Shown piece by piece: positions 54,239 to 64,000 of a stretch of DNA of 64,000 nucleotides (its first letter is position 1; each line of letters starts with the position of its first letter). The notes beneath the pieces are model-generated. The model searched no databases. It saw nothing but the letters and a program-made list of their open reading frames with translations, and was not told where the DNA came from. The position numbers were made by a program, and so were the translations under genes. Source of the DNA: CANKHA01 sp963750965 (GTDB lineage: Bacteria; Pseudomonadota; Alphaproteobacteria; Rhizobiales; Xanthobacteraceae); assembly GCA_963750965.1 (NCBI GenBank), contig CAVVSK010000010.1, positions 248,001-312,000 on the forward strand, written 5' to 3'.

Positions 54239-55215
54239 ACGAAAGTAATCGACCCGCGCCGGCGGGGAAATACCTGGTCGATTCCTATGAGGACTGGGCG
54301 AAGGGCGAGGGCGTGCCGATCCATACCGGCGCGGCGCTGGACCTGCTGAAGGCGGAGGTGAAGCCTTGGGCCCGTTTCGGCGTCAACGGCGCCTTCTGCC
54401 ATCTCGACGGACGCGACGATTTCCTCACGGTTTTTCTCATCGAGCTGCCGCCGAATTCCGGCTCTGCGCCGCACCGGCATTTATATGAAGCCGTTTGCTA
54501 TGTGTTGTCAGGGTCCGGCACGACCGAATTCCAGGCGCCTGACGGGCACACGCAAGTGATCGAGTGGGGACCACGTAGTTTATTCGCGCTGCCGATGAAC
54601 GCGCATTATCGCCACCGCAACACCTCTGCCGAACCCGCCCGCTTCGCCGCGATTAACGACCTGCGCTATCTGTTCAATTTATACCGCAGCGAAAAATTCG
54701 TGTTCGAGACCGTGCGGCAATTCGACGAGCGGCATGGCGGGACCGAAGTGGTGGCTGATCTCGCGAAACAGCAGCCAGGTCCGCTGACGCTTGCTAGGGG
54801 TACGCTGTCCAGCGACGTGAACGAACTAGAACCCGGCACCTATCGTGAGGGTTCGCGTCAGATGTTCGGGGCTCATCTCCTTGGTGTCGATGGCGAAGGC
54901 TATATGATGACCTGGGAGGAGGGTTCGCAGGATTATATCCGCACCCCCTGGCGTCATGGCATCGTGACGGCCGCCCCCGGGATGCGCTTTCGCCAGCATT
55001 TCAACGCCGGGGCGGGCCCGGCGCGCTACCTCGACGTGCAGATGGGCAGCCAAAGCTATCCCAACTTCCGCTACCGGCGCGCGGCCTATGGCGATACCAG
55101 CGTCTACGCAGCGGGAAGCGCCACAATTCCCTTCGCGAAGCAGGACCCGCGCATTCACAAAATGTGGCTGGAGACCATCACGGCTAAAGGCGTGACACCG
55201 CGAATGCCAGGCTAG
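54235..55215 (+). CDS. bicupin B (metal site retained in first cupin)
   Basis: A 326-residue paralogue of the preceding protein, starting in its stop codon. Both halves align: WGPRSLFALPMN versus WGPKSLFSIPLN, and the shared tail QDPRIHKMWLE. Cupin 1 keeps HRHxxxE (SAPHRHLYEAVCYVLSGSG). In cupin 2 the corresponding GTYREGSRQMFGAHLLGVDGEG has lost both His. This is the reverse of bicupin A. It is therefore probably one half of a hetero-oligomer or a regulatory subunit (inference). The next gene encodes EutA. Confidence 0.8.
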   Translation: MNESNRPAPAGKYLVDSYEDWAKGEGVPIHTGAALDLLKAEVKPWARFGVNGAFCHLDGRDDFLTVFLIELPPNSGSAPHRHLYEAVCYVLSGSGTTEFQAPDGHTQVIEWGPRSLFALPMNAHYRHRNTSAEPARFAAINDLRYLFNLYRSEKFVFETVRQFDERHGGTEVVADLAKQQPGPLTLARGTLSSDVNELEPGTYREGSRQMFGAHLLGVDGEGYMMTWEEGSQDYIRTPWRHGIVTAAPGMRFRQHFNAGAGPARYLDVQMGSQSYPNFRYRRAAYGDTSVYAAGSATIPFAKQDPRIHKMWLETITAKGVTPRMPG

Positions 55216-55343
55216 GCCTCCTTTGTCATGCCGGCGCGCGCGAAGTGAGCGCACGTGGGGACGCCAATACCCTTGCGCAGTTTCCCCACCATGCTAGGGG
55301 AACACCGCGGCTGGCCGGCCGCATTCATCCACGCGGAAGGGCT

Positions 55344-56843
55344 ATGCACGAATTGGATTTTGAGCACGAACACGCTACGGAGGCTGACCGCGAGGAACTC
55401 GCCCGCTTCATCTGGAGCCAGGACAACATCGAGCTGAGCACGATCGGCATCGATATCGGCAGTTCCACCTCTCATTTGTTGTTTGCCAAGGTTACGCTGC
55501 AGCGGCAAGCGCTGGGCCTTTCCAGCCGCTTCCTCGTGGTTGGCCGCGAGATAGTCTGGCGCTCGCCCATCATGCTCACGCCCTTCGTGCCGGACGGCAC
55601 TATCGATGCCAAGAAGCTCGGGCACTTCATCCATCAGGCCTATCACGACGCGGGCTTCACACGCGCCGACATCGACTCGGGTGCGGTTATCCTCACCGGC
55701 GAGGCGATCAAAAAAACCAACGCGCGTGCGATCGACGATTTGTTTGCGGAAGAGGCCGGCAAATTCGTCTGCGCCACCGCCGGCCACAAGCTCGAATGCA
55801 CGCTGGCGGCGCACGGTTCCGGAGCGGTCACGCTGTCGAAGCAGCGCAATGCTTGCGTGCTGCATGTCGATATCGGCGGCGGCACCACCAAACTGGCGCT
55901 GATCGACAAAGGCAAGATTCTGAGCGTCGCCGCTTTTGCGGTCGGCGGCCGCCTTTTGGCGAGCGATGCTTACGGCGCCTGGTCGCGGGTAGACGACAGC
56001 GCACGATTGGTGGCGGAAGAGCTCGGCATTGCGACCGATATGCGCAGCATGGGCGACTTGAAGAACCGCAAGGCGATTGCCACGCGGCTCGCCACGCTCG
56101 CGGTCGATCAGATTCTGGGCGGCAGCACCGACACGCTCGGCAAGAAGCTGGAATTGACCGAACCGCTGGCGCGCCCAGTGCAACCGGAATTTCTAACGGT
56201 TTCTGGCGGCGTGGGGGAATACGTCTTCGGTTATGAGACAAAGGAACACGGCGACATTGCTAAATTGCTTGCCGCCGAAATCGGGAGCCAGCTCGGCAAG
56301 CGCAGCAAGATCACCGTGGTCGATCCCGGTCAGCGCATCCGCGCCACCGTGATCGGCGCCTCGCAGTTCACCGTGCAGGTAAGCGGCAAGACCATCTACC
56401 TGCCGGAAGACAATGTCCTGCCGGTGCATAACGTGCCGGTGGTGCATTTGGATACCGATCTTTCCGGCAAGATCGATCCGAAAGTTTTCGCCAAGGCGAT
56501 TGATGCCAAGGTGAAACAGGCCGATCTGGAGCCGAACTCGCGGCTGGCTATCGCCTTCACCTGGGCGGGCGATCCGGAATATTCGCGTCTGCGCGCCGCG
56601 GCCGAGGGCATTGTCGCCGCCGTTAGCGGGGGCCGCAAATCAGGCGACGTTCTTTTCCTTATGATTGAGGGCGATGTTGGTCGCACCTTCGGGCACCTGC
56701 TGGAGACCGAGCTGAAATTCCCGGGCCACGTGATTTCTATCGACGGTGTGCAGCTGCAGGACTTCGACTATGTGGACGTGGGCGCCATGATCACGCCACC
56801 CGGCGTGGTGCCGATGGTCATCAAGTCGCTGCTGTTTTCGTGA
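55344..56843 (+). CDS. eutA: ethanolamine ammonia-lyase reactivating factor EutA
   Basis: A 499-residue ATPase of the actin/Hsp70-like fold (PF06277). IGIDIGSSTSHLLFAKV (phosphate 1) is at about 34-50, VLHVDIGGGTTKLALID (phosphate 2) at about 172-188, and SGGVGEYVFGYE is a third nucleotide-site loop. EutA exchanges damaged adenosylcobalamin in ethanolamine ammonia-lyase. ATG 55344 (GGAAGGG upstream) is preferred to the frame start at 55245. No eutB or eutC is present in the window, so its client enzyme lies elsewhere or is different. The upstream bicupin gene pair could be co-transcribed (gap 128 bases). Confidence 0.88.
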   Translation: MHELDFEHEHATEADREELARFIWSQDNIELSTIGIDIGSSTSHLLFAKVTLQRQALGLSSRFLVVGREIVWRSPIMLTPFVPDGTIDAKKLGHFIHQAYHDAGFTRADIDSGAVILTGEAIKKTNARAIDDLFAEEAGKFVCATAGHKLECTLAAHGSGAVTLSKQRNACVLHVDIGGGTTKLALIDKGKILSVAAFAVGGRLLASDAYGAWSRVDDSARLVAEELGIATDMRSMGDLKNRKAIATRLATLAVDQILGGSTDTLGKKLELTEPLARPVQPEFLTVSGGVGEYVFGYETKEHGDIAKLLAAEIGSQLGKRSKITVVDPGQRIRATVIGASQFTVQVSGKTIYLPEDNVLPVHNVPVVHLDTDLSGKIDPKVFAKAIDAKVKQADLEPNSRLAIAFTWAGDPEYSRLRAAAEGIVAAVSGGRKSGDVLFLMIEGDVGRTFGHLLETELKFPGHVISIDGVQLQDFDYVDVGAMITPPGVVPMVIKSLLFS

Positions 56844-57068
56844 CCGACCCTCCGTCGGCGTTATCCCGAGCAGCATTGCGAGGCGGCGCGGTTCCATGGG
56901 CGCACATGCTTTGCGACGTCGCGCCGCAGGCAACCCGGGCTGCGGTTGGTAAAGTGCCTCCGCAGGATGGGGCGGTTTTACCGGATAGGCGTTTCCGATT
57001 GGAAACCATCTGCCCCGCCGCGCGTTTTCCTAAAGCCCTTGATTTCAAGAGCTTTTGGAGTCCCGCCG

Positions 57069-57677
57069 ATGCAAGTCCCCCTCGAAATCACCTTCCACAA
57101 TATGGAGAGCTTAGATTGGGCCGAGCAGGAAATCCGCGCCCGCGTGGACGATCTGGAATCGATTTACGATCGGCTCACCTCCTGCCGTGTACGCGTCGAT
57201 CAGCGCGCGACTAATAGCAACGATACCATCCCGCCGGTGGTGCGGATCGAGATCGGCATACCCGGCCGCAAGGATTTGGTGGTGGCCCATGAGCCGGACC
57301 GCCTGCAGCTGCGATTCCAACGGCCTGATCTGCACAACGCCATCAATGAAGCTTTCCGCATCGCCGAGCGCCAGTTGAGCGAGTACAAGGACCGGCTGAA
57401 AGACCATACCAAGGAGCGGCGCCACGAGGCTGGCCAGCAGAATCTCGGCCAGGTCGCCGAGCTCAATCCGGATCGTGATTTTGGATTCCTGCTGACCAAG
57501 GAAGGCGGGCTGCTCTATTTCCACCGCAACAGCATGCTGGCGGGCGACTTTGACGCGCTCAAGTTGCGGGACGAGGTCTATTACGTCGAGGACGTCGGCG
57601 ACACCGGGCCGCTCGCGACCAAGGTGCGGGTAAAAAACGCGAATGCGGAGGCAACAGCACAGCAACAACGTCTATAG
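57069..57677 (+). CDS. RaiA/HPF-like ribosome-associated protein fused to a cold-shock domain
   Basis: A 202-residue fusion. Residues about 1-110 resemble the HPF/RaiA beta-alpha-beta-beta-beta-alpha fold (MQVPLEITFHNMESLDWAEQEIRARVDDLESIYDRL-like start, then VRIEIGIPGRKDLVVAHEPDR). Residues about 130-190 form a cold-shock/OB domain with DFGFLLTKEGGLLYFHRNSML, the RNP1/RNP2-type aromatic pattern, and DEVYYVEDVGDTGPLATKV. Such fusions occur in alphaproteobacteria and are thought to bind ribosomes or RNA under stress. ATG 57069 has GGAG nine bases upstream; the frame is open to 56946. Confidence 0.78.
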   Translation: MQVPLEITFHNMESLDWAEQEIRARVDDLESIYDRLTSCRVRVDQRATNSNDTIPPVVRIEIGIPGRKDLVVAHEPDRLQLRFQRPDLHNAINEAFRIAERQLSEYKDRLKDHTKERRHEAGQQNLGQVAELNPDRDFGFLLTKEGGLLYFHRNSMLAGDFDALKLRDEVYYVEDVGDTGPLATKVRVKNANAEATAQQQRL

Positions 57678-57718
57678 AAAAGACGTGGATGGCCGGGGCA
57701 AGCCCGGCCAGCACGCTT

Positions 57719-58426
57719 TTACTTCAGCTTCGGGCCGATGGTGATGGTCAGGCGGCCGACGCCTTCCACTTCGCATTCCATCTTCTCGCCTTCCGCTACC
57801 GCGCCGACGCCCGAGGGTGTGCCGGTGAAGATGACGTCGCCGGCAGCGAGTTCGACCATCTCCGACAGCTTCGAAATCGTTTCCGGCACATTCCAGATCA
57901 TCTGCGCAAGGTCACCTTCCTGCTTCAGGTTGCCATTGACCTTCAGCGTGATCTTACCCTTGGAGGGATGGCCGATTTCCGAGGCCGGGCGCAGGGCACT
58001 GCAGGGCGCGGAATTGTCGAAGAATTTTCCGATCTCCCACGGCTGCTTGATGTTACGCGAGGCAATCTGCAGGTCGCGGCGCGTGAGGTCGATGCCGACG
58101 CCGTAACCGTAAATACAGTCGTTCGCCTTGGTGACCGGGATGTTGCGACCGCCGCTTTTAAGCGCCACTACCAGCTCCACCTCGAAATGGAGATCCTTGG
58201 TCAGCGACGGATAGGGGATTGTCGCGCCATCGCGCACCAGTGCATCCGACGGCTTGGCGAAGAAGAATGGCGGCTCGCGCTCGTCATTCCCCATCTCCCG
58301 GATATGCTCCAGATAATTGCGACCCACGCACCAGACCCTGCGGACAGGAAACAGCTTGGAACTGCCGGCCACCGGAAGCGACGGCGGTGCGGGCGGGGAA
58401 ATCACAAAATTGTCGTTCACGCTCAT
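57719..58426 (-). CDS. fumarylacetoacetate hydrolase (FAH) family protein
   Basis: A 235-residue protein: CVGRNYLEHIREMG near the start, PPFFFAKPSDALV, the metal-binding LHFEVELVVALKSGG (E-x-E), YGVGIDLTRRDLQ and the conserved GDVIFTGTPSGVGAV. These are hallmarks of the FAH family, which cleaves or decarboxylates 2-keto/acyl-pyruvate compounds in aromatic catabolism. Exact substrate unknown (acylpyruvase-like). It is convergent with the RaiA fusion gene, 41 bases apart. Confidence 0.92.
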   Translation of the reverse strand: MSVNDNFVISPPAPPSLPVAGSSKLFPVRRVWCVGRNYLEHIREMGNDEREPPFFFAKPSDALVRDGATIPYPSLTKDLHFEVELVVALKSGGRNIPVTKANDCIYGYGVGIDLTRRDLQIASRNIKQPWEIGKFFDNSAPCSALRPASEIGHPSKGKITLKVNGNLKQEGDLAQMIWNVPETISKLSEMVELAAGDVIFTGTPSGVGAVAEGEKMECEVEGVGRLTITIGPKLK

Positions 58427-58490
58427 GGTTGTCTATCACCCATTGGAGGAGGGAAACTGGGGAGCAGATGCGCGAAGAACCGTCGCGAGG

Positions 58491-60297
58491 TCAAGCCATG
58501 GCCGCGATAGGATCGAGCGGCTCCTGGTCGCGCAGTTGCAGGCGGTAGAAGGACGCATAACGGCCGCCCTTGCGCAGCAAATCCTCATGCCGGCCGGATT
58601 CGGCAATAGCGCCATCTTCCACGACAAAAATACGGTCGGCGTGCGTCACCGTGTGCAACCGGTGGGCGATCACCAGCGTGGTGCGGCCCTGGCAAAGGTG
58701 CTCTATCGCCTGCTGTACCGCGCGTTCGGATTCGGAGTCGAGCGCGGCGGTAGCCTCATCCAAAAGAATGATCGCCGCGTCCTTGATCAGCGCCCGCGCC
58801 ACCGCAATGCGCTGACGCTGTCCGCCCGAAATCTGCAAGCCATGCTCGCCCACCGGCGTGTCATAGCCGCGGGGAAAAGCCATGATGAAATCATGCGCGC
58901 AGGCGGCCTGCGCGGCAGCGACGATTTCCTCTTGCGTTGCGTGCGGTCTGCCGAAGGCGATGTTGTCGCCGATGGTGCCGCGGAACAGGAAAACATCCTG
59001 CCCCACATAGGCGATTTGCCGCCGCAGCGATTGGCGCGACACGGTGGCGATGTTCTGCCCATCAATCACGATGGAGCCGGCGCTGATCTCGAAGAAGCGC
59101 AGGATCAGGTTAAGGATGGTCGATTTGCCGCCGCCCGACGGGCCGACCAGTGCCGTCACCTGGCCGGGTTCGGCCACGAAAGTCAGATCGCGGATCACCG
59201 ACTCGCCCGGCCGGTATTCAAAAGACACCTTGTCGAATTCGATCCGGCCATTCTCCAGTTTAAGGTCTGGCTTGCCGGTCTCTGACGGTTCGGTCGCCGG
59301 ACTGTCGAGCACCTCAAACAGGATGCGCACCCCCACAAGGCCGCTGTTGAGATCGAGATTCAGCCGCGCCAGCCGCTTCGCAGGCTCATAGGCGAGGAGA
59401 AACGCGGTGATGAAAGAGAAGAACTGCCCGGGCGCCGCACCGGTCTCGATGACGCGGTAGCCGCCATAGATCAGCGCCAGAGCGATGGCGATGCCGCCGA
59501 GCGTCTCCATCAGCGGGCTGGCGCGATTGCCGACGCGCGCCAGCTTGTTGGATTCCCTTTCGACCTCGGCAATATGCGCGTCAAGCCGCGCCTGCATCCG
59601 GTCTTCGAGCGTGAAGGCTTTCACGATGCGGATGCCCTGCAAGAGCTTCCTGCATCGTTTCCATGATCAGCGTGCCGCCGGTAAACTGGTTGCGTGCGAT
59701 GGTGCGAATGCGGTGGATAAGCTTGCGCAGCACCAGCATCGCCGGCGGCGCCACGACGAGCGTGACCAGCGACAGCATTGGATCCTGGATCACCATCACC
59801 GTCGCGAGCGCGAGCAGCGAGAGTAGGTCGCGTCCGATCGCGGTAATCAGCAAATTAAGCACCTGCGTCGCCGAATTGGCGCCGACGGTCAGCCGCGAGA
59901 GGAATTCCGAAGAATGGCGGTTGGCGAAATAGCCAAGGTTCTCATGCATCAGTTTGGTGAACATGCGCCGCTGATTTTCCGCGATGATGCGGTAGCCGAT
60001 GCGCGACAGCATCACATTCTGGCCGTAGGTCGCGGCACCCTTAACCGTGAAGAGTACGATGGTGACGAGTCCAAGGACGACGATCGCGCTGAAGTCGCGG
60101 TTGATATAGGCCTGATTGACGACTTCGCCGATCAGATAGGCGGATAGCGCGGTGCAGGCGGCGCCTATGGCCATCATCACGAAGACGAGGACATAGCGCT
60201 TCCAGTGATGCAGTCCCTGTTCGGAGAACAATCGCCGGATCAGGGCGAAGGCGCCGTAGGGGTCCGCCAGTAAGGATTTTTTCTCTGCTTCGAGCAT
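58491..60297 (-). pseudogene. ABC exporter (fused membrane and ATPase domains), split by a frameshift at 59642
   Basis: ATG 60297 (GGAAGG upstream) encodes the six-helix membrane domain to METMQEAL; the next frame resumes at LQGIRIVKAFTLEDR and runs through the ATPase domain. Walker A is GPSGGGKST, the signature ISGGQRQRIA and Walker B AIILLDEATAALD, with the H-loop in LVIAHRL. One extra base (GCTCTTGCAG instead of GCTCTGCAG) explains the break at 59640-59643. The repaired length of about 600 residues is normal for MsbA-like half transporters. It probably exports a lipid or drug; the neighbouring genes do not define the substrate. Confidence 0.85.
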
Positions 60298-60444
60298 CCG
60301 CCTTCCGCCGGAATCCGGATTTTGCCCGTTTCCCAAGTTGGCCTAACGCCACGCGCGCCAAGATGACTTGTTGCCCGTCCGGGCGGCTTTTTTCAAGTAA
60401 AAATAACGAGGTAGCTTAATCCGCCATCCAGCGGGGCAAGCCCC

Positions 60445-61122
60445 TCAACCGGCTGGCTTATCCACCGCGGCGTAATATTGCGGCGCCTCGCGGCGGTCGT
60501 ACATGCCGTAGTCGCGCACTACGCGGACGCGCCGCAGTCGCGCTCCATCCGGCGGCCGGATGGTGGCTTCGAATGCCGCCGCGGCGGTCTGGTCGCGCCA
60601 CGACATCAGCAGGATCACGGCGCCGGGCGTCAGCACCGCATCGAACACATCCCACGCGATCAGATCGCGGGCGTGTGGATCGAGGCCAAGCCACGCCGCG
60701 ATGCCGTCCGGACTGCCGCCTTTGACCTTTTCATCCGATGTCCCGGTGTCGACCAGCGTCACCGTCTTCGCTGTGCCGGTTTCGGTTTCATCCAGCCGCT
60801 GCTCCTGCAAAGCGTAGCCGTCCGGCGGCTGCGTATCGTGCGTGATCTGGCCGACGCGCAGATGATAGTCACGCAGGATTGCGGCGCGACCTTTTTCCTG
60901 TACGCCGTGATGCAGCGCATGAGTGCGCCAGCGCACCAGCGCTTTCTCATCGCGCCAGTTGGACAGCGACAGCATCCAGCGGTCACGCGTCAGGCTGCGA
61001 TAGCGGATGTTATCGATGAAGCCGTCGACCTTTTCGAGCTCTGGCCGCAAGAGCTTGGCATTGCCGAGATAAGCGTCCCATTGGTCGGCTCGCGGCTGCA
61101 CCTCGAAGAGCACAGAGAACAT
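60445..61122 (-). CDS. antibiotic biosynthesis monooxygenase-like protein, two domains
   Basis: A 225-residue protein. Residues 1-95 form an ABM domain (MFSVLFEVQPRADQWDAYLG, FIDNIRYRSLTRDRWMLSLSNWRDEKALVRWR). The second half repeats a related, more divergent fold (VTLVDTGTSD ... VILLMSWRDQTAAAAFEAT, VRVVRDYGMYDR). Function is unknown; it could be a haem- or quinone-related monooxygenase. It lies 15 bases upstream of the convergent-direction methyltransferase gene on the same strand, possibly one transcript. Confidence 0.78.
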   Translation of the reverse strand: MFSVLFEVQPRADQWDAYLGNAKLLRPELEKVDGFIDNIRYRSLTRDRWMLSLSNWRDEKALVRWRTHALHHGVQEKGRAAILRDYHLRVGQITHDTQPPDGYALQEQRLDETETGTAKTVTLVDTGTSDEKVKGGSPDGIAAWLGLDPHARDLIAWDVFDAVLTPGAVILLMSWRDQTAAAAFEATIRPPDGARLRRVRVVRDYGMYDRREAPQYYAAVDKPAG

Positions 61123-61137
61123 CGTCGGTTCCGTGGA

Positions 61138-61656
61138 TTATTTGAGCTTGAATTCGCCGGCCTGCTGCTCGCGGAAAAGCAAGGCGCGCTTGCGCCTGGC
61201 GCCGCCACGATAACCTGACAGCGATCCATTCTTCTTGATCACCCGGTGGCAAGGAATCAGGACCGCGATTGGATTATTGGCGATTGCATCCGTGGCGTCG
61301 CGCGCATCGGTGGATCCAAGCTCGGCGGCGACGGCGCCGTAATAAGTCGTTTCACCGGCGGGAATGCGGCGCAAAATTTCCCAGACGCGCTTCTGGAAGT
61401 CGGTGCCGCGAATGTCGAGTGGCAACGCGCACGGCCGTTCGGGATGATCGACGGACTCGCTCAGCGCAGCGAGGATATCCTGCAAGCCGGCGGTGTCCTC
61501 CGCCACCTCGGCGTCAGGAAAGCGTTCCCGCAGCCGCTGCACACGCCGGTCTTTCTCGTCCACAAACTCAAAGACCACGAGGCCATTCTCGGAGGAAGCC
61601 GCAAGGAACTCCCCGAGTGAGCTTTGTCCGAAGGCGTAGCGAATGTGTTCGGTCAT
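61138..61656 (-). CDS. ogt: methylated-DNA--protein-cysteine methyltransferase
   Basis: A 172-residue O6-alkylguanine-DNA alkyltransferase. The N-terminal domain is short (IRYAFGQSSLGEF...). The C-terminal winged-helix domain carries FQKRVWEILRRIPAGETTYYG, AIANNPIAVLIPCHRVI with the acceptor Cys in PCHRV, and SGYRGGARRKRALLFREQ (arginine finger helix). It repairs O6-methylguanine in a suicide reaction. ATG 61656 is chosen (61662 in frame). A co-transcribed ABM protein gene follows. Confidence 0.93.
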   Translation of the reverse strand: MTEHIRYAFGQSSLGEFLAASSENGLVVFEFVDEKDRRVQRLRERFPDAEVAEDTAGLQDILAALSESVDHPERPCALPLDIRGTDFQKRVWEILRRIPAGETTYYGAVAAELGSTDARDATDAIANNPIAVLIPCHRVIKKNGSLSGYRGGARRKRALLFREQQAGEFKLK

Positions 61657-61762
61657 CGTCATCCCCGATTATAGGGCGATGACACGCATGTGGGCACGAC
61701 CCGGCTTCCGGGCCACCCGAAAGCTGCTGCCGTTTTTCCCCGGTTTTAGAGACAGATAGTCG

Positions 61763-62767
<1,005 letters not shown>

Positions 62768-62887
62768 CTCTTGTCCTTGCGATTGATAGCGCCCCTCGGG
62801 ATGCAGGGCGTCCTTAGCAGGGGAATCGTATGGCGGCTACGCTTAACGCCGCGTATATGACTGCAGGCATGAACGGGCAGGCGGATA

Positions 62888-63946
62888 ATGGATGACCCAT
62901 CGCTGAGCGGGCTGGAGGTCATCATCCCGAATCTGCATTGGCGCTACTCCGGCGTGACTGCGACCAGCCGGATGATCGCGCCGCGGCTCGCGCGGCTGCT
63001 CCCGGCTGCATGGCTTGGCCGCGACGCGCCCAAAGGCATACCGCGCCTGAATTTTGGCGATCTGCTGCGGCTGCGCAACTTGCCGGCCAGGCGCTCGCGC
63101 ATCTGGCATGCCCGGCGCAACAACGAGATGATTATCGGCCTGCTGCTGAAGACGCTGGGCTGGCCGCTGACGTTGATCTTCACCTCCGCCGCCCAACGCC
63201 AGCATACCTGGATCAGCCGCTGGCTGATGGCGCGCATGGATGGTGTAATCGCGACCAGCCAGGCAGCCGCTTCCTATTTGGCACGGCCGGCGCAGGTGAT
63301 TCATCACGGCGTCGATACCGAGCTTTATCGTCCGCCGGCCGATCGCACGGCGCTCTTTGCCGCTACCGGATTGCCAGGCAAATACGGCATCGGATGTTTC
63401 GGCCGCCTGCGTGAGCAGAAGGGGACCGATGTCTTTGTCGATGCGATGTGCGCGCTCTTGCCGCGCTATCCGGAGTTCACCGCGGTCATCATTGGCGCGG
63501 TGACACCCGATCAGCAGATATTTGTCCGCGGCTTGCGCGCCCGCGTGGAGGCGGCGGGATTGATCGAGCGCGTGAGATTTTTAGGCGAATTGCCCATCGC
63601 GGAAGTGCCGCTCTGGTATCAACGCATCACGATCTATGCCTTCACGTCGCGCCATGAAGGTTTTGGACTGACGCTGCTGGAAGCTATGGCGGCAGGCAAT
63701 GCGCTGGTTGCCGCCCGCGCCGGCGCCGCGAGCCAGGTTGTGATCGACGGCCTGACAGGCATTCTCGTTCCGCCCGGCGATGTGCAGGCGCTTGTTGCGG
63801 CGCTTGAGCCGCTGATGCGAGATCCAACCCAGGCGGAAGCGTTTGGCCGCCGCGCGCGTGACCGTGCGGTTGATGATTTCGGAATCGACAGCGAGGCGAG
63901 GGCGATTGCGAGCTTTTACGAGAAGGTGGGGACGAGTGCGCGATAA
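62888..63946 (+). CDS. GT4-family glycosyltransferase
   Basis: A 352-residue GT-B enzyme: GLEVIIPNLHWRYSGVTATSRMIAP at the N-terminus (acceptor side), YGIGCFGRLREQKGTDVFVDAM at the start of the donor domain, and RHEGFGLTLLEAMAAGNALVAARAG (the EGFGLTxLEA nucleotide-sugar motif with its catalytic Glu). It resembles lipopolysaccharide core and capsule mannosyl/galactosyl-type transferases. It is likely to act in outer-surface glycan assembly, next to GalE. Its end overlaps a possible next gene. Confidence 0.88.
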   Translation: MDDPSLSGLEVIIPNLHWRYSGVTATSRMIAPRLARLLPAAWLGRDAPKGIPRLNFGDLLRLRNLPARRSRIWHARRNNEMIIGLLLKTLGWPLTLIFTSAAQRQHTWISRWLMARMDGVIATSQAAASYLARPAQVIHHGVDTELYRPPADRTALFAATGLPGKYGIGCFGRLREQKGTDVFVDAMCALLPRYPEFTAVIIGAVTPDQQIFVRGLRARVEAAGLIERVRFLGELPIAEVPLWYQRITIYAFTSRHEGFGLTLLEAMAAGNALVAARAGAASQVVIDGLTGILVPPGDVQALVAALEPLMRDPTQAEAFGRRARDRAVDDFGIDSEARAIASFYEKVGTSAR

Positions 63947-64000
63947 ACCACAGAGCCTGCGCAGCACCGGCGTGACATCCAGAACCAGCGCTGGCAGTAC
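63936..64000 (+). CDS. possible start of a further gene, cut by window end
   Basis: GTG 63936, with GGTGGGGA upstream, opens an uninterrupted frame of 21 codons to the window edge and overlaps the glycosyltransferase stop. Too short to classify; the overlap and ribosome site suggest a coupled next gene. Confidence 0.35.
   Translation, partial: MRDKPQSLRSTGVTSRTSAGS

Overview
The window looks like a chromosomal segment of a GC-rich alphaproteobacterium of the Hyphomicrobiales (Bradyrhizobium/Xanthobacter-like soil lineage). This rests on an HWE-type histidine kinase, an EcfG-type (GGAAC-N16-GTT) promoter, a complete TctABC/Bug tricarboxylate transporter set, several short RlpA-family proteins, DUF6481/DUF6894 proteins and an LTXXQ periplasmic protein. 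No phage genes, insertion sequences, CRISPR array or rRNA were found. The only RNA gene I can name is a tRNA-Lys(CTT) at 37.9 kb.

Layout. 0.4-3.6 kb: LTXXQ protein with a strong terminator, a methyltransferase, and an MFS transporter behind a strongly structured leader. 3.9-9.8 kb: surface polysaccharide genes (GNAT-like acyltransferase, ATP-grasp enzyme, Wzx-like flippase, membrane sulfatase-like transferase). 9.8-12.7 kb: diacylglycerol kinase, GYD protein, HWE sensor kinase. 12.9-18.3 kb: many small secreted proteins, an M23 peptidase and RlpA-like proteins. 18.6-24.0 kb: flavoprotein, aminoglycoside phosphotransferase-like protein, broken FMN alpha-hydroxyacid dehydrogenase, another RlpA, DUF2214. 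24.0-29.4 kb: TetR regulator diverging from an RND efflux operon across two operator-like palindromes. 31-37.6 kb: a more AT-rich polysaccharide block (two sulfotransferases, WsaF-like glycosyltransferase, GSCFA and SGNH-like proteins) ending beside tRNA-Lys. 38-45.5 kb: metabolism (amidohydrolase, PQQ sugar dehydrogenase, double VOC protein, TctC/A/B). 46-53 kb: CDP-glucose-linked sugar cluster with a 70-residue repeat protein. 53-58.4 kb: paired bicupins, EutA, RaiA-cold-shock fusion, FAH-family hydrolase. 58.5-64 kb: ABC exporter, ABM-like protein, O6-alkylguanine methyltransferase, GalE, glycosyltransferase.

How the genes fit together. The dominant theme is the cell envelope: three polysaccharide loci (3.9-9.8, 31-37.6 and 46-53 kb) plus GalE and a GT4 enzyme at the end, wall-remodelling proteins (RlpA paralogues, M23 peptidase) and envelope transporters.

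Two points stand out. First, about a dozen conserved genes are split by single-base-type frameshifts without other decay, on both strands. This looks more like residual indel error in the assembly than true pseudogenes, so the split genes should be read as one gene each. Second, the 46-53 kb sugar cluster lies between a decayed copy of the start of a bicupin gene (45.66-45.80 kb) and the intact bicupin (53.13 kb), which suggests how the cluster was inserted. Next to it, two adjacent bicupins seem to have lost their metal ligands in opposite halves.
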